From: Acidobacteriota bacterium
Lineage (GTDB): Bacteria > Acidobacteriota > Terriglobia > UBA7540
DNA length: 64,000 nucleotides
Assembly: GCA_902812465.1 (NCBI GenBank)
Contig: CADDZE010000005.1
Span: 1 to 64,000 of the forward strand
Reading direction: 5' to 3'
Shown here: positions 44,052 to 54,286 of the stretch, piece after piece
Position numbering within the stretch: the stretch's first letter is position 1
Layout: every line of letters begins with the position of its first letter
The notes under the pieces: generated by a model
Told to the model about the DNA's origin: nothing
The model's database searches: none
The model's input: the letters and a program-made list of their open reading frames with translations, nothing else
Made by a program: the position numbers and the translations under genes

Positions 44052-44180
44052 CTAAGGCTTGCTGCCCTCCATGCTCCGGCCACAGCCGGGCGCTTGCCTC
44101 AGACGGAAGGTGCGCGCCCGGCAGCTGACTGGTTTCCACACGGTGCTGAGCATCGAGTGGATCTTGCGAAGCAGTGCCAT
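44052..44180 (-). CDS. Possible 42-residue small protein
   Basis: MALLRKIHSMLSTVWKPVSC begins right after AAAGGAGGTGACGTGCT, one of the strongest ribosome sites in the window. The product is basic with three Cys and ends at TAG 44052-44054. It lies upstream of the Hsp20 pair on the same strand and may be a leader or a regulatory short gene. No homology is claimed; the good ribosome site is the only support. Confidence 0.4.
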   Translation of the reverse strand: MALLRKIHSMLSTVWKPVSCRARTFRLRQAPGCGRSMEGSKP

Positions 44181-44346
44181 AGCACGTCACCTCCTTTCGT
44201 CGGCTTTTTGGTTTTTCCACCCCAACGGGATGCGGCTGATCAAATATGAGTTGCCTGCTGTCAATCTTCTCGTACTCACCGCATTCCCAAGGATTTGGAC
44301 GTTTGCTGGCCCTGACTACACGAACCGGAAGCCCTGGGGGAGGGCT

Positions 44347-45129
44347 TCAAAGGCTAGACCCGCGTAGGTACCGCTGGATGGCCTGCAGCACCTCCCGCAG
44401 CATTTCTGGGGTTAGCCTCCCGGTCTGAGTGTTTTGCTGGCTAGGGTGGTAGGAAGCAAACAGGCGCGGCAGGCCGTTTCCCAGGTCGTAACTGGCCCCG
44501 TGCGAGAATTTGAGTGCCGAGCGGGGAGGCAGGGGCAGGTTCACCTTTCGCCTTGCGGGCAGGGTTGCTGCCGTGAGCCGGGCGGCAGCTCTCGAAGCGT
44601 GGTTCGCACGCGGCTGATAGAGGGCACGGAGGTAGCTTTCAAAGGCGATCCGTCCCAGTGCCAGGACGGCGCGGACGTTCTTCAGCAGCTCCAGCTCCCT
44701 TTCCAGGTAACGCTGGCAGTTGCGCAACTCCCCGGGCAGTGGCTTGTTTTTGGGCGGCGCGCAGCGCAGCGCGGCGGTGATATAGCAGTTCTTCAACGCG
44801 AGCCCGTCGCCGCGGTGGCGTGACCATGGCTGGTTGGCAAAGCCGGCCTCGTACAACGCCCGGTAGAGGAAATCTCCTGAGCGGTCACCGGTGAACATGC
44901 GCCCGGTGCGGTTCCCGCCGTGCGCCGCGGGCGCCAGGCCCACGACGAGCAACTCGGCCTCAGGATCGCCGAAGCTGGGCACTGGCCGTCCCCAGTATTC
45001 TTCTCCGCGGTACATGCGGCGCTTCTCGCGCGCCACCTGCCGGCAGTAGCGGACCAGCCGCGGGCACAGCCGGCAGGCAATCACCCGCCGCTGCAGCTTC
45101 TCGATTTCGTCACTTCGTACCGTGCGCAC
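44347..45129 (-). CDS. Uracil-DNA glycosylase superfamily protein (family 5, UDGb-like)
   Basis: A 260-residue protein with the iron-sulfur cysteine set of family 4/5 enzymes (ACRLCPRLVRYC near the N-terminus, plus Cys in LKNCYITAALRCAPP and LRNCQRYLE). Motif 1 reads LLVVGLAPAAHGGNRTGRMF, lacking the Asp/Asn seen in family 1, as in UDGb, and motif 3 reads LFASYHPSQQNTQTGR. It removes uracil or deaminated bases from DNA. It is a single gene. Confidence 0.88.
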   Translation of the reverse strand: MRTVRSDEIEKLQRRVIACRLCPRLVRYCRQVAREKRRMYRGEEYWGRPVPSFGDPEAELLVVGLAPAAHGGNRTGRMFTGDRSGDFLYRALYEAGFANQPWSRHRGDGLALKNCYITAALRCAPPKNKPLPGELRNCQRYLERELELLKNVRAVLALGRIAFESYLRALYQPRANHASRAAARLTAATLPARRKVNLPLPPRSALKFSHGASYDLGNGLPRLFASYHPSQQNTQTGRLTPEMLREVLQAIQRYLRGSSL

Positions 45130-45411
45130 GCGTGTTCGATTACGGCGGTGGCCCAGCCACCCCAGGTTTTCTGCCGTCTTGGGCGAGCGTCGCCTGGCCG
45201 GCGACTGTAGGCCTTGTCACGCTTGTTTCCCTTGTCGCGAAACGTGCCGATTGTCGGGTAAAGCGCCCAGCGGCTCGCAGGGCCGCGCCTTGCCGCCGGG
45301 TGGTACCCAGAGGCCTGGGAGTGCAACACGCTTCTGCAGCGTTGTTACACGCTTCTACGGGCCATTCCAGAAGCGCGCCGAAGCGCGGACGTCCGCCAGG
45401 AGGCGAGCGCC

Positions 45412-47439
45412 TCAAGGCGTCAGGTAGTGGTCCAGCCATTCGAGCACCGTCTGGTACCACAGCTCGCTGTTCCGAGGCTTGAGCACCCAGTGGCCCTCGT
45501 CCGGGAAGTAGAGCAGCCGCGAAGGCACGCCGCGGCGCTGCAGGGCGGTAAACAACTGCAACCCCTGGCCGACGGGAACGCGGAAGTCTTGCTCGCCTTG
45601 CACAATCAGCATGGGGGTGCGGATGTTCTGAACGAAGTTCGAAGGCGACCACTTCTCGTAGAGGGAAGACTTCTCCCACGGCGTGCCGCGCAGCTCGAAC
45701 TCGGGGAACCACAGCTCCTCCGTGGTGCCGTACATACTGCGATTGTCATAGACGCCGTCATGCGAGACCAGCGCCTTAAAGCGATCGGTGTGCCCGGCCA
45801 TCCAGTTAATCATGTATCCGCCGAAGCTGGCGCCGGCCGCGCCGATGCGGCTGCGGTCGACGTAGGGCAGGGACGCCAGGTAATCCGCCGCCTTCATCAG
45901 GTCCTCGTAGGCTGCCCCGCCCCAGTCGCCGGAAATTTCCTCGACAAACTTCTGCCCGTAGCCTGTCGAGCCGTGGAAATTGGTCATCATCACCACGTAG
46001 CCGTGCGAAGCAAACAGTTGGGCATTCCAGCGGTAGCCCCAGGCGTTGTCCCAGGCGCCCTGGGGTCCGCCATGGATCAGCATCAGCCCGGGATACTTGC
46101 GGTCCGGCTGGAACCCCGGAGGCTTCACCAGCAGGCTTTGAATCTTCGCTCCCAGGGCGCCTTCGGTGGTCACCCGCTCGGCGGGCTGAAGGTCCAGTTC
46201 GGCCAGCCATGCATCGTTGACATGGGTGACGGCCGTGGGCTGGCCCCCGGTGACGCTGGCGCGGTAGATTTCCGCCGGCTGGGTAAGCGTTGTCCCCGTG
46301 AAGACCAGCGTTTTGCCCGTCACCTGAAGTTGGTCGAAGTGTCCTTCCAGGACTCTCGCAACGCCCGGATGGCTGACCGACGTTTTAAACACCGGATGCT
46401 CGGTGTGATCGGGCGCGACAAAGTAGATGGTGTCGCTGTCAGGAGCCCAGGCGAAGCCCTCGACCCATTGATCGAATCCGGTGGTCAGGTCCTTAATCGT
46501 GTGGGTCTGGCGGTCATAGACGCGCAACCGGAAGAGGTCGGACTCGTAGCCGTTCCGCGCCTGGGAGGTGTAGGCGATGTATCGCCCATCCGGGGAGTAC
46601 TGCGGTGCCGCGTCGGACCCAGGATTCTCCCGCGTGATGTTGAGCGCCTGGCCGCCCGAGGCGGGGACGAGATAGAGGTCGTTATTGGTGGTCCAGGCGA
46701 CGGCGCTCGGCGGCACAGCCCGGTTGGAGGTGTAGCAGACTTCGCTCCCGTCGGGCGAGATGGCGTATCCGTCAGGCGCCCCGAGGAAGAAGGTGGGGGC
46801 GTCGTAGGCGCCGGGCGTCAGGTCGCGCGGAGTGCCACCCTGGGCCGAGACGGCGAAGAGGTGGGTGTACCGGCCATCGCGCCACTGGAGCCAGTGGCGA
46901 AACAGGAGTTGGTCAATCAGCCGGGCTTTCACCGGGCTTTCGGCCGCGGCGTTCAGGCGCCGCTGGTTGCAGGCATCGTCCGGGCAATCGGGATAGATCT
47001 GGGACGTGAAGAGCAGGGTATCTCCCTTGCCCGCCCAGGTCACGCCCTCGGCCTCGGTCGAGATATTCGTCAGCGGGTGCGCTTCGCCGCCGTTCATCGG
47101 CAGAATCCAGATCTGGGACTTACCGCCGCGATTCGAGAGGAAGGCCAAGGATTGCCCGTCCGGCGACCAGCGCGGCCGCGTGTCGGAGGCGCCGCCCTGC
47201 GTCAACTGGCGGGGGGTCCCGCCTTCAACCGGCACCAGCCACAGGTGAGTGGTCTGTTTGTTGGCCGCCAGATCGACGCTCGTCTGCTGGTAAGCGATCC
47301 AGCGCCCGTCCGGCGACACTTGCGGATCAGCTATCCGCTGAATCTTCATCAGGTCTTGGAAGGTGATCGGCCTCTTCCCCGCGGCCGGCACACAGGCCAT
47401 GACGAGGGCCAGAAGCCCAGAGAGCCACATCTTTTGCAT
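45412..47439 (-). CDS. Secreted S9-family serine peptidase (acylaminoacyl/dipeptidyl peptidase-like)
   Basis: A 675-residue exported peptidase. It has a signal peptide (WLSGLLALVMACVPAAG), an N-terminal beta-propeller of WD40/TolB-like units (IADPQVSPDGRWIAYQQTSV, PRWSPDGQSLAFLSNRGG, PQYSPDGRYIAYTSQ; about 25-400), and a C-terminal alpha/beta-hydrolase. The catalytic triad is Ser in GAAGASFGGYMINW, Asp in LIVQGEQDFRVP and His in FPDEGHWVLKP. It cleaves small peptides or N-terminal residues in the periplasm. GGAGGGAGA before ATG 47439 decides the start; the 40-residue upstream extension is unlikely. Confidence 0.92.
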   Translation of the reverse strand: MQKMWLSGLLALVMACVPAAGKRPITFQDLMKIQRIADPQVSPDGRWIAYQQTSVDLAANKQTTHLWLVPVEGGTPRQLTQGGASDTRPRWSPDGQSLAFLSNRGGKSQIWILPMNGGEAHPLTNISTEAEGVTWAGKGDTLLFTSQIYPDCPDDACNQRRLNAAAESPVKARLIDQLLFRHWLQWRDGRYTHLFAVSAQGGTPRDLTPGAYDAPTFFLGAPDGYAISPDGSEVCYTSNRAVPPSAVAWTTNNDLYLVPASGGQALNITRENPGSDAAPQYSPDGRYIAYTSQARNGYESDLFRLRVYDRQTHTIKDLTTGFDQWVEGFAWAPDSDTIYFVAPDHTEHPVFKTSVSHPGVARVLEGHFDQLQVTGKTLVFTGTTLTQPAEIYRASVTGGQPTAVTHVNDAWLAELDLQPAERVTTEGALGAKIQSLLVKPPGFQPDRKYPGLMLIHGGPQGAWDNAWGYRWNAQLFASHGYVVMMTNFHGSTGYGQKFVEEISGDWGGAAYEDLMKAADYLASLPYVDRSRIGAAGASFGGYMINWMAGHTDRFKALVSHDGVYDNRSMYGTTEELWFPEFELRGTPWEKSSLYEKWSPSNFVQNIRTPMLIVQGEQDFRVPVGQGLQLFTALQRRGVPSRLLYFPDEGHWVLKPRNSELWYQTVLEWLDHYLTP

Positions 47440-47655
47440 GGACTGTCTCCCTCCCATTGCTGGGTTTCTTTCACGAAATGAGCTGACTGGCGCAGCCAAG
47501 GATTTATACCAGATTCGGCGGAGCCGGCGCGGTCTTCCCTGAGAGCACCGAGTCAGCAAGCATAGTAGACGGCTCTGCTGGAAGAGTGAGCGCCACCGCC
47601 GGGTGGAGCCCTCCGCTGATGCGGATTAAATTTCGCTTGCGCGCGCCGAAGAAAC

Positions 47656-49137
47656 TTGTATCCTGCAAATGGCGCAGGACCGCAAGGACCGAGGCCGCAC
47701 GGCCCAAGGAGGGTGAATAAGAGAGAATTGAGCACGCTGTGGCCACGCGCCCCTTTCTCATCTCGAGCCCCGTCCAAAACCCGCCGAAGCTTTGCCAAGC
47801 TGACCCTATGGCCGCTGATCGCTGCCACCTTTTTCATGGTATCGGGGGGAACTTACGGCACGGAAGACATTGTGCACGGCGCCGGCTACGGCCGGGCGAT
47901 CCTGATCCTGGTGCTGACCCCGCTCTTCTGGAGCTTACCCACGGCGCTGATGATCGGCGAACTGGCCAGCGCCCTTCCGGCCGAAGGCGGATACTACGCC
48001 TGGGTGCGGCGCGGCATGGGCGATTTCTGGGGTTTTCAGGAGGCATGGCTTTCGCTGGTAGCCAGCATCTTCGATATGGCGATCTACCCGACGCTGTTCG
48101 TCGCCTACCTGGTACGGCTGGTACCCTGGTTCGCCAGGGGGCACCGCGGGCTGGTCGCCGCGCTAGGGGTGGTGTTAACCTGTTCGGCACTGAACCTGGC
48201 AGGGATTCATACGGTTGGCATGACTTCCCTGTGGCTCTTCTTCCTGCTCTCCGCGCCTTTCGCTCTCATCGTCCTTCTGTCGCCTTTTAAGGCGGGAGCG
48301 CTGGCCCATTCTGCTACGGCGCCAGTCACCTCGACGGTCGGACTGCTGGGCGGCACACTGATCGCCATGTGGAACTACATGGGCTGGGATAACGCCTCCA
48401 CCATTGCGCTCGAGGTGGAGCGTCCGCAGCGGACCTATCCTCGAGCTATGATCACCGCCGTCATCCTGGTTTCTCTGAGCTATATCCTGCCCGTCCTGGC
48501 CATGCGCCTCACTGGTGTGCCAGCCGCGGCGTTTGAAACCGGGTCCTGGGTTGACCTGGCCGGATTGCTGGCGGGCCGGTGGCTTCGCATTGCCCTGGTT
48601 CTGGGCGGCATGGTGAGCGGCTTCGGCATGTTCAATGCGCTGGTGATGAGCTACTCTCGCCTTCCCCTCGCCATGGCTCAAGATGGCATGCTGCCGCGCG
48701 TCTTTACACGTTTGCACCCTAAGACGCGCGCGCCCTGGGTGGCCATCCTGGTTTGCGCAACGGGATGGGCGCTGTGTCTTGGCCTCGGATTCGAGCGGCT
48801 GGTCACGCTGGATATCATGCTGTACGGTGGGAGCCTTTGCCTCGAGTTTGTTACGCTCATCGCTTTGCGGCTGCGTGAGCCAGGCCTCCACCGCAGCTTT
48901 CGCGTGCCCGGGGGGTTGGCCGGCGCCGTCCTGGTGGGAGTGTGCCCGATGGTCCTTCTCAGCCTTTCCGTCATACACAGCCAACAGGAGGAGGTCTTGG
49001 GGATCAATGGGCTGTTTTTCGGACTTCTGCTGATCCTGGCGGGCTTCGGCATGTACTATGCGATGGCCCCGCTGCGCAAGCTGCAGCGGCAGACGGCGCC
49101 CCGGGCGGAAGAGGCCGCCATCTGCGCTCCCCAGTAG
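47656..49137 (+). CDS. APC-family amino acid permease
   Basis: A protein of up to 493 residues with 12-13 hydrophobic segments. APC landmarks are the unwound first segment (FFMVSGGTYGTEDIVHGAGY), SALPAEGGYYAWVRRGMGDF at segment 2-3, and WNYMGWDNASTIALEVERPQ in segment 6 region. The substrate is probably an amino acid or polyamine; the GTYGTED variant differs from GSGIF-type members. The start is uncertain: the first 20-50 residues are unlike the family, AAGGAGGG (47706-47713) is the only good ribosome site, and a TTG at 47728 may be the real start. Confidence 0.85.
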   Translation: MYPANGAGPQGPRPHGPRRVNKRELSTLWPRAPFSSRAPSKTRRSFAKLTLWPLIAATFFMVSGGTYGTEDIVHGAGYGRAILILVLTPLFWSLPTALMIGELASALPAEGGYYAWVRRGMGDFWGFQEAWLSLVASIFDMAIYPTLFVAYLVRLVPWFARGHRGLVAALGVVLTCSALNLAGIHTVGMTSLWLFFLLSAPFALIVLLSPFKAGALAHSATAPVTSTVGLLGGTLIAMWNYMGWDNASTIALEVERPQRTYPRAMITAVILVSLSYILPVLAMRLTGVPAAAFETGSWVDLAGLLAGRWLRIALVLGGMVSGFGMFNALVMSYSRLPLAMAQDGMLPRVFTRLHPKTRAPWVAILVCATGWALCLGLGFERLVTLDIMLYGGSLCLEFVTLIALRLREPGLHRSFRVPGGLAGAVLVGVCPMVLLSLSVIHSQQEEVLGINGLFFGLLLILAGFGMYYAMAPLRKLQRQTAPRAEEAAICAPQ

Positions 49138-49371
49138 AAGCGCCTTTAAGCCCGGCGAAAGGTTGGAGCAGTGCCGGGGTCGGTTGCGCGTTCGAGAACG
49201 GCAGGCCAGCCATCACGGGCGGGCGCTCGCTCCTGCTCCTCTCCCGTCTAGCGTGGAGAACCAGCCGCCGCGCCGGGCATCATAGACGTGTGGCGGGCGC
49301 CACACCGGTTTATCATAAGCGGGACGTCCAAAAAGGAAACTGACCGGAACGGTAACAAAAGGGGAACTGGC

Positions 49372-50400
49372 GTGCAAATCGGAATGATCGGCCTCGGAAG
49401 AATGGGCGGGAACATGGTCCGCCGCCTGATGCGGGGCGGGCACACCTGCGTGGTGTTTGACCACCAGACGCAGACGGTGCGCCAGTTTGCTGCCGAAGGA
49501 GCGACCGGTGCGTCGTCGCTGGCGGACCTGGCGACCAAGCTGGTGAAGCCTCGGGTCGCTTGGCTGATGGTCCCCGCCGCCGGGGTCGACCCGACCATTC
49601 AGGAGCTGGCGGGAAGCCTGGAGCCGGGAGACATCCTCATCGATGGTGGCAACTCCTACTACGTGGATGACATCCGGCGTGGCCGCGAACTGAAGTCGCG
49701 GGGGATCCACTATGTCGACGTGGGCACCAGCGGCGGCGTCTGGGGACTGGAGCGTGGCTACTGCCTGATGATTGGCGGCGAGCCCGAAGTCGTGAAGCAC
49801 CTCGACCCCATCTTTGCCACCCTCGCGCCCCCCATCGAGTCGGCGCCGCGCACGCCGGGACGCGAGAAGCGAGGCGGCACCGCGGAACATGGCTACCTGC
49901 ACTGCGGCCCGAGCGGGGCCGGCCATTTCGTCAAGATGGTGCACAACGGCATCGAGTACGGCATGATGGCGGCCTACGCCGAGGGGCTCAACATCCTGAG
50001 GCACGCCAACGTTGGCAAGCGGCCGCAGGCCGCGGACGCCGAAACCACTCCCCTGCGCGACCCGGAAGCCTATCAGTACGACCTCAACTTGGCCGACATT
50101 GCCGAGGTCTGGCGGCGCGGAAGCGTCATCGCCTCCTGGCTCCTGGACCTGACGGCGGCGGCGCTGGCCGACGACCCCGAAATGACCAAGTTTTCCGGCC
50201 GCGTTTCTGACTCCGGCGAGGGCCGCTGGACGATCAAGGCGGCTATCGACGAAGCCGTCCCGGCTCAGGTGCTCACCGCCGCCTTGTACGAGCGCTTCAG
50301 CTCGCGCGGCGAAGCGGATTTTGCCGATAAGCTCCTTTCCGCGATGCGCTTTCAGTTTGGCGGCCATCGCGAGCAGGCCGCGGAATCGTCCAGCCATTGA
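49372..50400 (+). CDS. gnd: 6-phosphogluconate dehydrogenase, decarboxylating (short NAD type)
   Basis: A 342-residue member of the shorter GntZ/YqeC branch. The Rossmann motif is [20 protein letters not shown]. The substrate loop reads [20 protein letters not shown] and the catalytic Lys-His lies in [17 protein letters not shown]. It oxidises 6-phosphogluconate to ribulose-5-phosphate, the step after Pgl. GTG 49372 is chosen with AGGGGA 7 bases ahead; the longer frame from 49288 is not family-like. It is the first gene of the pentose-phosphate operon, its TGA touching the ATG of zwf. Confidence 0.92.
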   Translation: MQIGMIGLGRMGGNMVRRLMRGGHTCVVFDHQTQTVRQFAAEGATGASSLADLATKLVKPRVAWLMVPAAGVDPTIQELAGSLEPGDILIDGGNSYYVDDIRRGRELKSRGIHYVDVGTSGGVWGLERGYCLMIGGEPEVVKHLDPIFATLAPPIESAPRTPGREKRGGTAEHGYLHCGPSGAGHFVKMVHNGIEYGMMAAYAEGLNILRHANVGKRPQAADAETTPLRDPEAYQYDLNLADIAEVWRRGSVIASWLLDLTAAALADDPEMTKFSGRVSDSGEGRWTIKAAIDEAVPAQVLTAALYERFSSRGEADFADKLLSAMRFQFGGHREQAAESSSH

Positions 50401-51954
50401 ATGATCGATCGGCTCATGACTGGCTCACCCGATCATAGGACGGGCTGGCAGGACGGCAGGCCCGCTGAACCCTGCACGATGGTGATCTTTGGTGCGGGCG
50501 GAGACCTGACCAAGCGTAAACTCATGCCCGCCCTCTACCACCTGGCGAAAGGCAAGCTGCTCTCCCCGAACTTTGCCGTGGTGGGCTTTGCCAAAGAGGA
50601 GTTCGACACCGAATCCTTCCGCGGCAGGATGACTGAAGCCGTCCAGCAGTTTGCCGGCGAGCCGGTGGAGGAAACCGCCTGGAAGGATCTTTGCCAGCGC
50701 CTCTATTACATGCAGGGTGACTTTCAGGACGCAAACGCCTTCCAAGCTTTGAAGCAGCTGCTAGCGAAGGTGGAGCAGGATCATGGCACACGCGGGAGCT
50801 GCCTCTATTACCTGGCCACGCTGCCGAAGTTCTTCGCTGAAGTGGTCCGGCAGCTGGGGTCGGCTGGGATGGTCTGTGAAGAAGCGGGCGGGCGCTGGTG
50901 TCGGGTGGTCTTTGAGAAGCCCTTCGGCCACGACCTGGATTCGGCGCGCGCCCTGGACAAAGAGATCGCCAAGATTCTTTCCGAACGGCAGATTTACCGC
51001 ATTGACCATTACCTCGGCAAAGAAACGGTCCAGAATATCCTCGCTTTCCGCTTCGCCAACGGCATCTTCGAGCCGGTCTGGAACCGCCGCTATATCGACC
51101 ACGTGCAGATCACCGTGGCGGAAACCGTGGGGGTCGAACGGCGCGGCGCTTACTACGACGAGGCGGGGGCGCTGCGCGACATGGTTCCCAACCACCTGTT
51201 CCAGCTCATGACCCTGACGGCCATGGAACCCCCTATCTCCTTCCAAGCGGATGCCGTGCGCGACGAGCAAGCCAAGATTCTTCGCGCCGTCCAGCCTCTG
51301 AGCCCGGAAGACGTACTGCACCGAACCGTGCGCGGCCAGTACGGCGCCGGCATGATCGACGGCCAGCACGTCCCCGCCTATCGGAGCGAGCCCTCGGTTT
51401 CACCCACGTCCAATACCGAAACCTTCGTCGCCCTCAAGCTGCTCATCGACAACTGGCGCTGGGCGGACATACCCTTCTACTTGCGCACGGGCAAGCGATT
51501 GAAGCAGCGAGTCACGGAGATTGCCATCCAATTCAAGCGCGCGCCTTATGTGCTGTTTCGCGAGACCCCGGTGCAGAGCCTCGCTCAGAACCTTCTGGTG
51601 CTGCACATCCAGCCCGATGAGGGCATCTCCCTCCGCTTCGAAGCGAAGGTACCCGGGCCGGTGCTGCGCCTCGGCGACGTCAAAATGGACTTTAAATACC
51701 AGGACTATTTTGGAACTTCGCCGACTACTGGCTACGAGACTCTGCTTTACGATGCCATGATCGGCGATGCCACCCTCTTCCAGCGGGCCGACATGGTCGA
51801 GACCGGATGGTTCGTGGTGATGCCCATCCTGGATGTGTGGAAGGCCCTGCCCCCGCGCAATTTTCCCAACTATGCTGCGGGAAGCTGGGGGCCTAAAGAG
51901 GCCCAGGAACTCATGGAGCGCGACGGCCGGTCCTGGCGTGAGTGCGGAACCTGA
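50401..51954 (+). CDS. zwf: Glucose-6-phosphate 1-dehydrogenase, copy 1
   Basis: A 517-residue enzyme oxidising glucose-6-phosphate to 6-phosphogluconolactone. The N-terminal cofactor motif is [20 protein letters not shown], the substrate and catalytic signature is [13 protein letters not shown], and the C-terminal domain includes [20 protein letters not shown]. It begins directly after the gnd stop (TGAATG). The second zwf three genes along shares these motifs but differs over most of its length, so the copies are old paralogues rather than a recent duplication. Confidence 0.94.
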   Translation: MIDRLMTGSPDHRTGWQDGRPAEPCTMVIFGAGGDLTKRKLMPALYHLAKGKLLSPNFAVVGFAKEEFDTESFRGRMTEAVQQFAGEPVEETAWKDLCQRLYYMQGDFQDANAFQALKQLLAKVEQDHGTRGSCLYYLATLPKFFAEVVRQLGSAGMVCEEAGGRWCRVVFEKPFGHDLDSARALDKEIAKILSERQIYRIDHYLGKETVQNILAFRFANGIFEPVWNRRYIDHVQITVAETVGVERRGAYYDEAGALRDMVPNHLFQLMTLTAMEPPISFQADAVRDEQAKILRAVQPLSPEDVLHRTVRGQYGAGMIDGQHVPAYRSEPSVSPTSNTETFVALKLLIDNWRWADIPFYLRTGKRLKQRVTEIAIQFKRAPYVLFRETPVQSLAQNLLVLHIQPDEGISLRFEAKVPGPVLRLGDVKMDFKYQDYFGTSPTTGYETLLYDAMIGDATLFQRADMVETGWFVVMPILDVWKALPPRNFPNYAAGSWGPKEAQELMERDGRSWRECGT

Positions 51955-52030
51955 CCGCGGGGAGCGAGAGACCGGGATTAGGAGTACAAGAGTCTTGAGT
52001 TCCAAATCTCAGCCTGGATGAGGAGTCGTC

Positions 52031-54085
52031 GTGACTGCAGAAACTGGAATTGTGCCGCAAAAGCTGCCCCTAGACCAGGCAGCTCTGGACGAGCTTTGCA
52101 TCAACACCATTCGCTGCCTGGCCATGGACGCCGTCGAGAAAGCCAAATCCGGCCATCCCGGGCTTCCCATGGGCGCGGCGGCAATGGCTTACGTTCTGTG
52201 GACGCGCTTCCTGCGTCACAACCCGCGAAACCCGCACTGGCCTAACCGCGACCGCTTCGTCCTCTCCGCCGGACACGGATGCATGCTGCTCTATGCCCTC
52301 TTGCACCTTACCGGATATGACCTCTCGCTGGAGGACATCAAGCAGTTTCGCCAGTGGGGCAGCAAAACGCCCGGCCATCCCGAATACCACCTGGCACCCG
52401 GCATTGAGACTACCACCGGACCGCTAGGGCAGGGCTTTGGCAACGGCGTGGGGATGGCGATCGCCCAGAAGTACCTCGCCTCCCGCTTCAACCGCCCAGG
52501 CCATCCGCTGGTGGATTACAAGATTTACGCCCTGTGCAGCGACGGCGACTTGATGGAAGGCGTCTCCTCGGAGGCCGCGTCGCTGGCCGGCTTCCTGCGC
52601 CTGGATAACCTGATCTACCTTTACGACAACAACCACATCACCATCGAAGGCCCCACGGAACTGACCTTCGCCGAGGATGTCGGCAAGCGATTTGAAGCCT
52701 ACGGCTGGTTTGTTCAGGACCTGCCTGATGGCAATGACCTGGCCGCGGTGGAGAACGCCCTCCGCCGGGCGCTGGAAGAGACGCACCGGCCTTCACTGAT
52801 CATCGCGCGCACCCATATCGCCTATGGCAGCCCCAACAAGCAGGACACCGCTGCCGCCCACGGCGCACCGCTGGGCGAAGAGGAAGTGAACCTCACCAAG
52901 CAGAAGTTCGGCTGGCCTCTCGAACCCAAGTTCTATATCCCGGAGGCAGCGCTGGCCCACTTTCGCCAGGCCATCGATCGCGGTGCCCGTTTGGAAGCGG
53001 ACTGGCAGAAGCTTTGGAGCGGCTACCAGGTGAATTTCCCCGAGCTAGCTGCCGAGTGGGAGCGCGACCGGCGGGACGAGTTGCCCGAAGGGTGGAAGTC
53101 GAAGCTGCCGCTCTTCAGCTCCGCCGAGAAGCCCATGGCGACGCGCCAGGCGTCCGGCAAGGTGCTGAACGCGATCGCCCCCGCGCTGCCCCGCCTGATC
53201 GGAGGTTCGGCGGATCTGGCCCCCTCCACCGATACCTACCTGAAAGGACTGGGCGAGTTCGGCCCGACCCACTACGGGGGGCGCAACCTGCACTTCGGCG
53301 TGCGTGAACACGCCATGGGTGCCATCCTGAACGGCATGGCGCTCAGCGGACTGATCCCCTACGGCGGCACCTTCCTGATCTTCTCGGACTATTGCCGCCC
53401 CACCATCCGGCTGGCAGCGCTCATGGGCGCTCATTCGATTTTCGTCTTCACCCATGACAGCATCTTTCTCGGCGAAGACGGCCCCACTCACCAGCCGATT
53501 GAGCACTTGGCGGCGCTGCGGGCCATCCCAAATTTGTGCCTCATCCGCCCCGCTGACGCCAATGAAACCGCGGTCGCCTGGCGCATCGCCCTCGAGCGGC
53601 GCGGCGGCCCAGTGGCCCTGATCCTGACGCGGCAGCCCCTGCCGGTGATCGATCGCACGAAGTATGCCTCTGCCGAGGGGGTCGAGCGGGGCGCCTACAT
53701 TCTCGCGGAGGCGCCCGAAGCCAAGCCCCGGCTCCTGTTGATCGCTTCCGGCTCGGAAGTATCCCTGGCGCTGGAGGCCTGGGAACAGCTCGCGCAACAG
53801 GGCGTGCCGGCGCGCGTCGTCAGCATGCCGAGCTGGGACCTGTTTGAAGGGCAGCCGCAGGCCTATCGCGACGAAGTACTGCCGCCCACTGTTACGGCAC
53901 GGCTGGCGATCGAAGCCGCCAACCCTCTTGGCTGGGAGCGCTACGTGGGCCAGGGAGGCGCCGTGATCGGCATCAGGCGCTTCGGTGCGTCGGCGCCTTA
54001 CAAGGTGCTGGCGGAAAAGTTCGGCTTCACGCCGGACAACGTGGTCCGCCGCGCGCAGGAGTTGCTAGCAGGCGGGCCGGTTTGA
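52031..54085 (+). CDS. tkt: Transketolase
   Basis: A 684-residue thiamine-diphosphate enzyme moving two-carbon units between pentose and triose/hexose phosphates. Visible motifs are [20 protein letters not shown], the ThDP/Mg motif [20 protein letters not shown] ending at YDNNH, the pyrimidine-domain [17 protein letters not shown] and [20 protein letters not shown]. It starts at GTG 52031 with GATGAGGAG a few bases ahead, between the two zwf genes. Confidence 0.95.
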   Translation: MTAETGIVPQKLPLDQAALDELCINTIRCLAMDAVEKAKSGHPGLPMGAAAMAYVLWTRFLRHNPRNPHWPNRDRFVLSAGHGCMLLYALLHLTGYDLSLEDIKQFRQWGSKTPGHPEYHLAPGIETTTGPLGQGFGNGVGMAIAQKYLASRFNRPGHPLVDYKIYALCSDGDLMEGVSSEAASLAGFLRLDNLIYLYDNNHITIEGPTELTFAEDVGKRFEAYGWFVQDLPDGNDLAAVENALRRALEETHRPSLIIARTHIAYGSPNKQDTAAAHGAPLGEEEVNLTKQKFGWPLEPKFYIPEAALAHFRQAIDRGARLEADWQKLWSGYQVNFPELAAEWERDRRDELPEGWKSKLPLFSSAEKPMATRQASGKVLNAIAPALPRLIGGSADLAPSTDTYLKGLGEFGPTHYGGRNLHFGVREHAMGAILNGMALSGLIPYGGTFLIFSDYCRPTIRLAALMGAHSIFVFTHDSIFLGEDGPTHQPIEHLAALRAIPNLCLIRPADANETAVAWRIALERRGGPVALILTRQPLPVIDRTKYASAEGVERGAYILAEAPEAKPRLLLIASGSEVSLALEAWEQLAQQGVPARVVSMPSWDLFEGQPQAYRDEVLPPTVTARLAIEAANPLGWERYVGQGGAVIGIRRFGASAPYKVLAEKFGFTPDNVVRRAQELLAGGPV

Positions 54086-54286
54086 GGTCCGCAAGTGGGG
54101 CACACTCACTTCAGCCGGGTGAAGTTGAATGGAGCCCGCAAATGTGGGAGCATCGAGGGCGGGCTCAAGCGGACTCCGGCGATGATCCGAAGCGTGCGCT
54201 GGCCAGAGACCGGCGCTAGGGGTGTTTCGGATGGCAGCGGCGCTCTCCGGCCGCCGCTACCCGTGGAGGCCTGAAGGCCGCTGTGT

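Noticed and set aside
45427-47481. 684-codon open frame on the plus strand
   Set aside because: It is the antisense of the S9 peptidase gene, which has a signal peptide, catalytic triad and ribosome site; the antisense product has no recognisable domain and arises from high GC content.
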